From Magicicada septendecula (taxonomy: Eukaryota; Arthropoda; Insecta; Hemiptera; Cicadidae), in the NCBI GenBank assembly GCA_034769895.1, contig CM068373.1:280891158-280955157 (forward strand): a stretch of 64,000 bases of DNA, given 5' to 3'. How positions within the stretch are numbered: position 1 is the first letter of the stretch; the number at the start of each line of letters is the position of its first letter. The notes beneath the pieces are model-generated. The model did no database searches. It was not told the origin of the DNA and was given only the letters and a program-made list of their open reading frames with translations. Position numbers and translations under genes: made by a program. Of this stretch, positions 60,161-64,000 are shown piece by piece.

Positions 60161-62736
60161 GCATGGTAAACGAAGACATTTGCCTAAACAAAAATTTCGA
60201 TCAGGATGAAAATTTGGATTTATGTAGCTAAAGATGTATACTTTAAAATAAGAAAACCTTACCATCGCGGCGGGACCCCGTTTCCGGGAAAATCGATCGG
60301 AAAAGTCATGATTGTCGGTTTTCTTCACATAATTGTTTAAATAATGAAAATAAAGCAAAACGTTTCAAATAAATGTTGTAGCTTATGATTTTATCTACAA
60401 ATTTTGTCTAAACAATTTTTCGATATCTGAATTAGTTTACGAGATATAAACGATTTTCCACGTACTCTCGCTATACTACTCTTGGATGTGCGCGCATCTC
60501 CAAAATAGGAAAATTTTCAAACATGTGATTAATTAATCGATAATTTGGGATATTTATCGAAGTCGGAAAATTTTGAAAATAACATAGGACATAGAGAAAA
60601 ACCTCAGCTTTCACGTGAATATATTTACATATTTCATTAAAGAATTTATCATATACAAAAATGTGTTTAAAAATGGGCAACTACATCTTATGAACAGAAA
60701 TTTCGTATTTTGTCACAACTTTTTTGAAAATCATCAGAATGAAAATTCCTTCTGGATTTACTTTCTTTAATGTTTGTATAATAATAATATTAAAACGAGA
60801 AAAGGATTACTGTTAAGGGGGAAAAATGATCTTGCGTCGAAGTTTGGGTTGTTTTCCATTCTTATTTTTAAGTGTTTTTTCCGGAATTCATTTATCAATA
60901 TTTTCAATGTGAATTAATCAAAATCAATAAAAATGTTCTTATAAGTACTTAAAAGTATACTCTTTCGAAAGGATTAAACATTTTTTCAGTACACGTAATA
61001 TTTTTTAAATTATGCTAAATTATTATGCATAGGTACCAAAACTGGCCATATTTTAGTAAAATAAATACAACTTTTTCCAAAATGAATATTTTTGTTTGAA
61101 AATTTTAGACCATATTAAAGAATGCACACAAGAGAGATTGCACCTATACAGAGAATACACCTATTGTAAAGGTAGAAATGAGAGGGCCTACTAAGTGAGG
61201 TGAAAATGCAGTTGTCAGGGAAAAAAGCGACCTTGGTATTTGAGCGCGCAACGCCAGGCGGCATGACATGGCGCACTCAGGGACCACGCTTGTTGTCGCA
61301 TGATTGTTACATATCTGACATTTTAAGGTTATTATTTTTTGATAATAAACAGTTTGCGTTAACAATGAGTGAAATTATGAAAAAGTTGATAATATCACTT
61401 GTTTCATTTGTGAAAAAGATTTAGAAAATGACAGTGAAGAACATGTTGTTCTTGTGACACGTGGTTTAGAAACATTAAAAGCTGTCAGTATTGAAAGAAA
61501 CGAAATATTGAAATGTACTGAAATAAGCAGTGCTATGGTAGTAAATATATTTTCGGCGTGTTCAACAAAAAATGAACTTCAAATTAATCATAATTATGAA
61601 CGTACTCCCCTTTTATATTTTTATACAAAGTGGTGGCGGTAACTGATGAATTTTCAGCATTATAATATTCGGAATAGTTTATACAAACAATTACATTGAT
61701 CATTTTCCTTACAGAATTTAAGAAATAAACATAAAAGTAGCTACAAACCCTTAAGGTGCCGAGATTCCCCCACATCTATCGTACATTTTACTACATAAAT
61801 TGTGTAGGTAAAAGTATGAGGTACTACAGTAACATTCTTGTTTTTTACAAATTTTCATTTTTTAGAAGCTATATACCAAAAAAGGAAAAAATGACGAGAG
61901 GTGTAAGTGGAAAATCGGCGTTATCTCCGTAAGGCATTAATATTTAAAAAAACTTTTTTAACCAATCTTGCTGAGAAAATCACGAGCTACAAGATTCATA
62001 TACAAGTGTTTCGCTATTTCCATATTTTAAATGAGTAGGACGGAAAATGAACGCTAAAAAGGCCGACGCGCGGCGGAAGATCGTGGAAAATCGTTTATAT
62101 CTCGGAAACAAATTAATGGATCGAAAAATTGTTTAGACAAGTTTTGTAGGTAAAAGTATGAGGTACCACAGTAACATTCTTGTTTTTTACAAATTTTCAT
62201 TTTTTAGAAGCTATATATCAAAAAAGGAAAAAATGATGAGAGGTGTAAGTGGAAAATCGGCGTTATCTCTGTAACGCATTAATATATCAAAAAATATTTT
62301 GAATCAGTTTTGTAGAGAAAAACACGAGCTACAACATTTATTTGAAACATTTTTCGCTATTTCCATTTTTTAAATGACTATAACAGAAAAACGAACGCTA
62401 AAAAAGCGGACGCACGGCGGAAGGTCGTGGAAAATCGTCTATATCTCGTAAACTAATTCAGATATCAAAAAATTGTTTAGACAAAATATGTAGATAAAAT
62501 CATAAGCTACAACATTTATTTGAAACATTTTGCTATATTTTCATTATTTAAATAATTACGTGAAGAAAACCGACAATCACGACTTTTCCGATCGATTTTC
62601 CCGGAAACGGGGTCCCGCCGCGATGGTAAGGTTTTCTTATTTTAAAGTATACATCTTTAGCTACCTAAATCCAAATTTTCATCCTGATCGAAATTTTTGC
62701 ACAAATTTGTCGAAATTTTGTCTTCGTTTACCATGC
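60161..62736. mobile_element. long-inverted-repeat element, nested, unit 4
   Basis: Same insertion, with TGTAGTA before 60161 and TATAGTA at 62737-62743, arms of about 300 bp and the ~160-bp monomers at the right. A TTAA-type 4-bp duplication (GATTAATTAATCG) near 60530 distinguishes it from unit 3. Confidence 0.85.
61373..61642 (+). pseudogene. captured coding remnant with CxxC module, unit 4
   Basis: Identical in content to 45486-45755: TCFICEKDLEN, RGLETLKAVSIERNE, ending at a TAA. Confidence 0.4.
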
Positions 62737-62743
62737 TATAGTA

Positions 62744-63415
62744 TCGATAAGTGATAGCAGAATCAGGATATTATTCTTTAAATGTTTGAAATAGACGGTG
62801 CTTGTTTAAATCTGGAGTCAAATACTCCCTGGAGCTACGATGACGTCCATAGTGACTTTCGTGTCGGGGAAATGAGTTGACATGAGCCCTCACTAAGTTC
62901 CAATCATTGTCTGTAAACTTGCGTTTATGCTCATTGGAGTTTGGGTTTAAGCCCCGCATATCTTCATATACAAAGCATCCTTCTTTTTTCTTTGATTGCA
63001 AAACTTGTAGTTTCTTTGGCGTGAGTCCAAAAATATTTTTAAATGTTTGAGCACAGACATGGACATTTTTTCCGCTTCCATCTGGAACTACATAAGAAAA
63101 CATACACTGGCGTCGGTTTTCACTGGGTTCATTATAATGACCATGTCGACGCCGGGAAATATTTTGCATGTGTATTCTATTCAATAAGTAAGTCCCTTGC
63201 TGTTTTTTATAAAGTTTGTGCAGATCAAGAAATAACATTTCCTTATGTTCGGTGCTTAAATCCTTGCATTTGTAGGTACACTTACAGACGGCGTTTTTCG
63301 ATGGCGGTTTCTTTCCAGGAACATTCTTGCCTGAAACAGTTTGATAGGGTTTACCTTGCTGCCGAGCTGAACGACGATCTTTAGTAAGACGAGATTTACT
63401 AGTATGGTTGTCCAT
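62744..63415 (-). pseudogene. DDE-like protein, N-terminal part, unit 4
   Basis: An ATG at 63415 opens the same 214-codon frame as unit 3, ending at the same TAA beside the nested insertion. Confidence 0.75.
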
Positions 63416-63786
63416 AGTTGATAAATATATAACTGTATTAAATAGTTAAAATAATACGCAGAAACTAAATAACTAACAATTGAAAATAAATAACAGTAAA
63501 AATACTGCACATTTAACACACGTGATGTAAAACAAAACACTGACGCGACGAGAAATAGACGCTAACTGGCACATTCATCATGGCGTTGGCACTTCCATCC
63601 TTTCCTACTTCCATTTACAGGCACATACAACACTGCGCTATCTTCCAGTCATCATACGAACTAAAAGCGGCTGCTTCTGGCACTTTCAACCTTTATTATA
63701 TTATTGGCACTGGCATTTATAGCCTTTTCCATTAAAAATCTCGTTTTTTGATTTTATGGCACTTTCACCCTTTTTCATTTACACGA

Positions 63787-64000
63787 TCCTTACTCAAATT
63801 GAGGTGTGTCTGAACTCCCGTCCTCTTTCTTGCCATCTCATCTGATGCTAGGGATCCACAGCCCCTTACACCCGGACACTTCTTAATTCAATTTATGTGA
63901 TTTATGCATGCCATTCAATTTATGCATTGCATTCAATTCATGTATTTTATTCAATCCATGTATTCTATTCAATTTATGTATTGTATTCAATTTGTGTGAT
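63787..64000 (+). pseudogene. BEL integrase tail and start of AT-rich minisatellite, unit 4 (cut by window end)
   Basis: Tail codons as before but with private changes (GTGTGTCTGAAC, an extra T giving TCTTGCC, GATCCACAG). The minisatellite from about 63894 carries CAATCCATG, as in unit 1, rather than the CAATCTATG of units 2-3. Confidence 0.8.

Larger units (their letters stand above)
58565..63786. mobile_element. GAGGA-ended DNA transposon with nested element, unit 4, right end truncated
   Basis: Left end and body as in unit 3. At the right, sequence stops at TTTCATTTACAC (about 63785) and joins GATCCTTACTC directly. The last bases of the inverted repeat (TCCTC) and about 50 bp of flank, including the short tandem duplication of units 2-3, are missing. 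Confidence 0.8.
11480..64000 (+). repeat. tandem array of an 11-16 kb composite transposon segment (units 1-4)
   Basis: Four head-to-tail copies of one segment start at 11480, 22488, 36265 and 52145; the last runs past the window end. Each starts inside BEL gag at TTGCTG(A/G)CGGAGCTCC and ends after a mariner copy and about 540 bp of spacer. Lengths are 11,008, 13,777 and 15,880 bp. The increases come from a transposon in the integrase (units 2-4), a second element inside that one (units 3-4) and a 447-bp loss in gag/protease (units 3-4). Units 3 and 4 differ only by scattered single bases and small indels. Unit 1 is the most different. Because insertions, deletions and many stops are shared in nested fashion, this is duplication of a segment rather than independent insertion. 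Confidence 0.95.

Noticed and set aside
11480..64000. Array as pure assembly artefact
   Set aside because: Units differ by whole insertions, deletions and many substitutions shared in nested fashion, which duplicate assembly of one locus would not produce. Units 3 and 4 are so similar that their exact number still deserves long-read confirmation.

Overview
The window is eukaryotic and most likely comes from an insect or other arthropod. It is AT-rich and mostly non-coding. It carries a C2H2 zinc-finger gene with HSGVK-type linkers, a splice acceptor and a polyadenylation signal, and it is dominated by transposable elements (BEL/Pao, mariner, other TIR elements) typical of arthropods. I cannot name the species. 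Only one gene looks plausibly functional.

Left part (1-11.4 kb). Positions 1-6240 are mostly AT-rich non-coding DNA. They hold a compact hairpin-rich block (about 1.55-1.96 kb), a broken gag-like reading frame on the minus strand (2772-3942) with a primer-binding-site-like sequence just upstream of it (4128-4143), and a GC-richer promoter-like stretch (4.75-5.28 kb). A minus-strand exon (7999-6458) encodes a 512-residue protein with 15 canonical C2H2 fingers, followed by decayed finger sequence. Upstream lie a dispersed repeat copy, a TG microsatellite and a 124-bp minisatellite (10.3-11.37 kb).

Right part (11.48-64 kb). This is a head-to-tail tandem array of one composite segment. Unit starts are 11480, 22488, 36265 and 52145, so the spacings are 11.0, 13.8 and 15.9 kb and the fourth unit runs off the window. 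Every unit has the same backbone: a dead BEL/Pao retrotransposon (gag; a 2.4-kb foreign block; CCHC/protease; RT; RNase H; integrase), a short AT-rich minisatellite, a spacer, a dispersed repeat copy and a dead mariner with roughly 110-bp inverted repeats.

The units grow by nested insertion. Unit 1 has only a 4-nt disturbance at one point in the integrase. Unit 2 has a 2.6-kb DNA transposon there, with GAGGA-type inverted repeats and a 590-residue-class DDE-like protein on the minus strand. In units 3 and 4 that transposon is itself split by a 2.57-kb element with about 300-bp inverted repeats and a 7-bp target duplication. Units 3 and 4 also share a 447-bp deletion that removes the BEL protease. 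All units share the same inactivating changes in BEL pol, so the retroelement was already dead when the segment was amplified. The array therefore records a relative history of insertion and duplication along the chromosome. No cellular gene function beyond the zinc-finger gene can be assigned.
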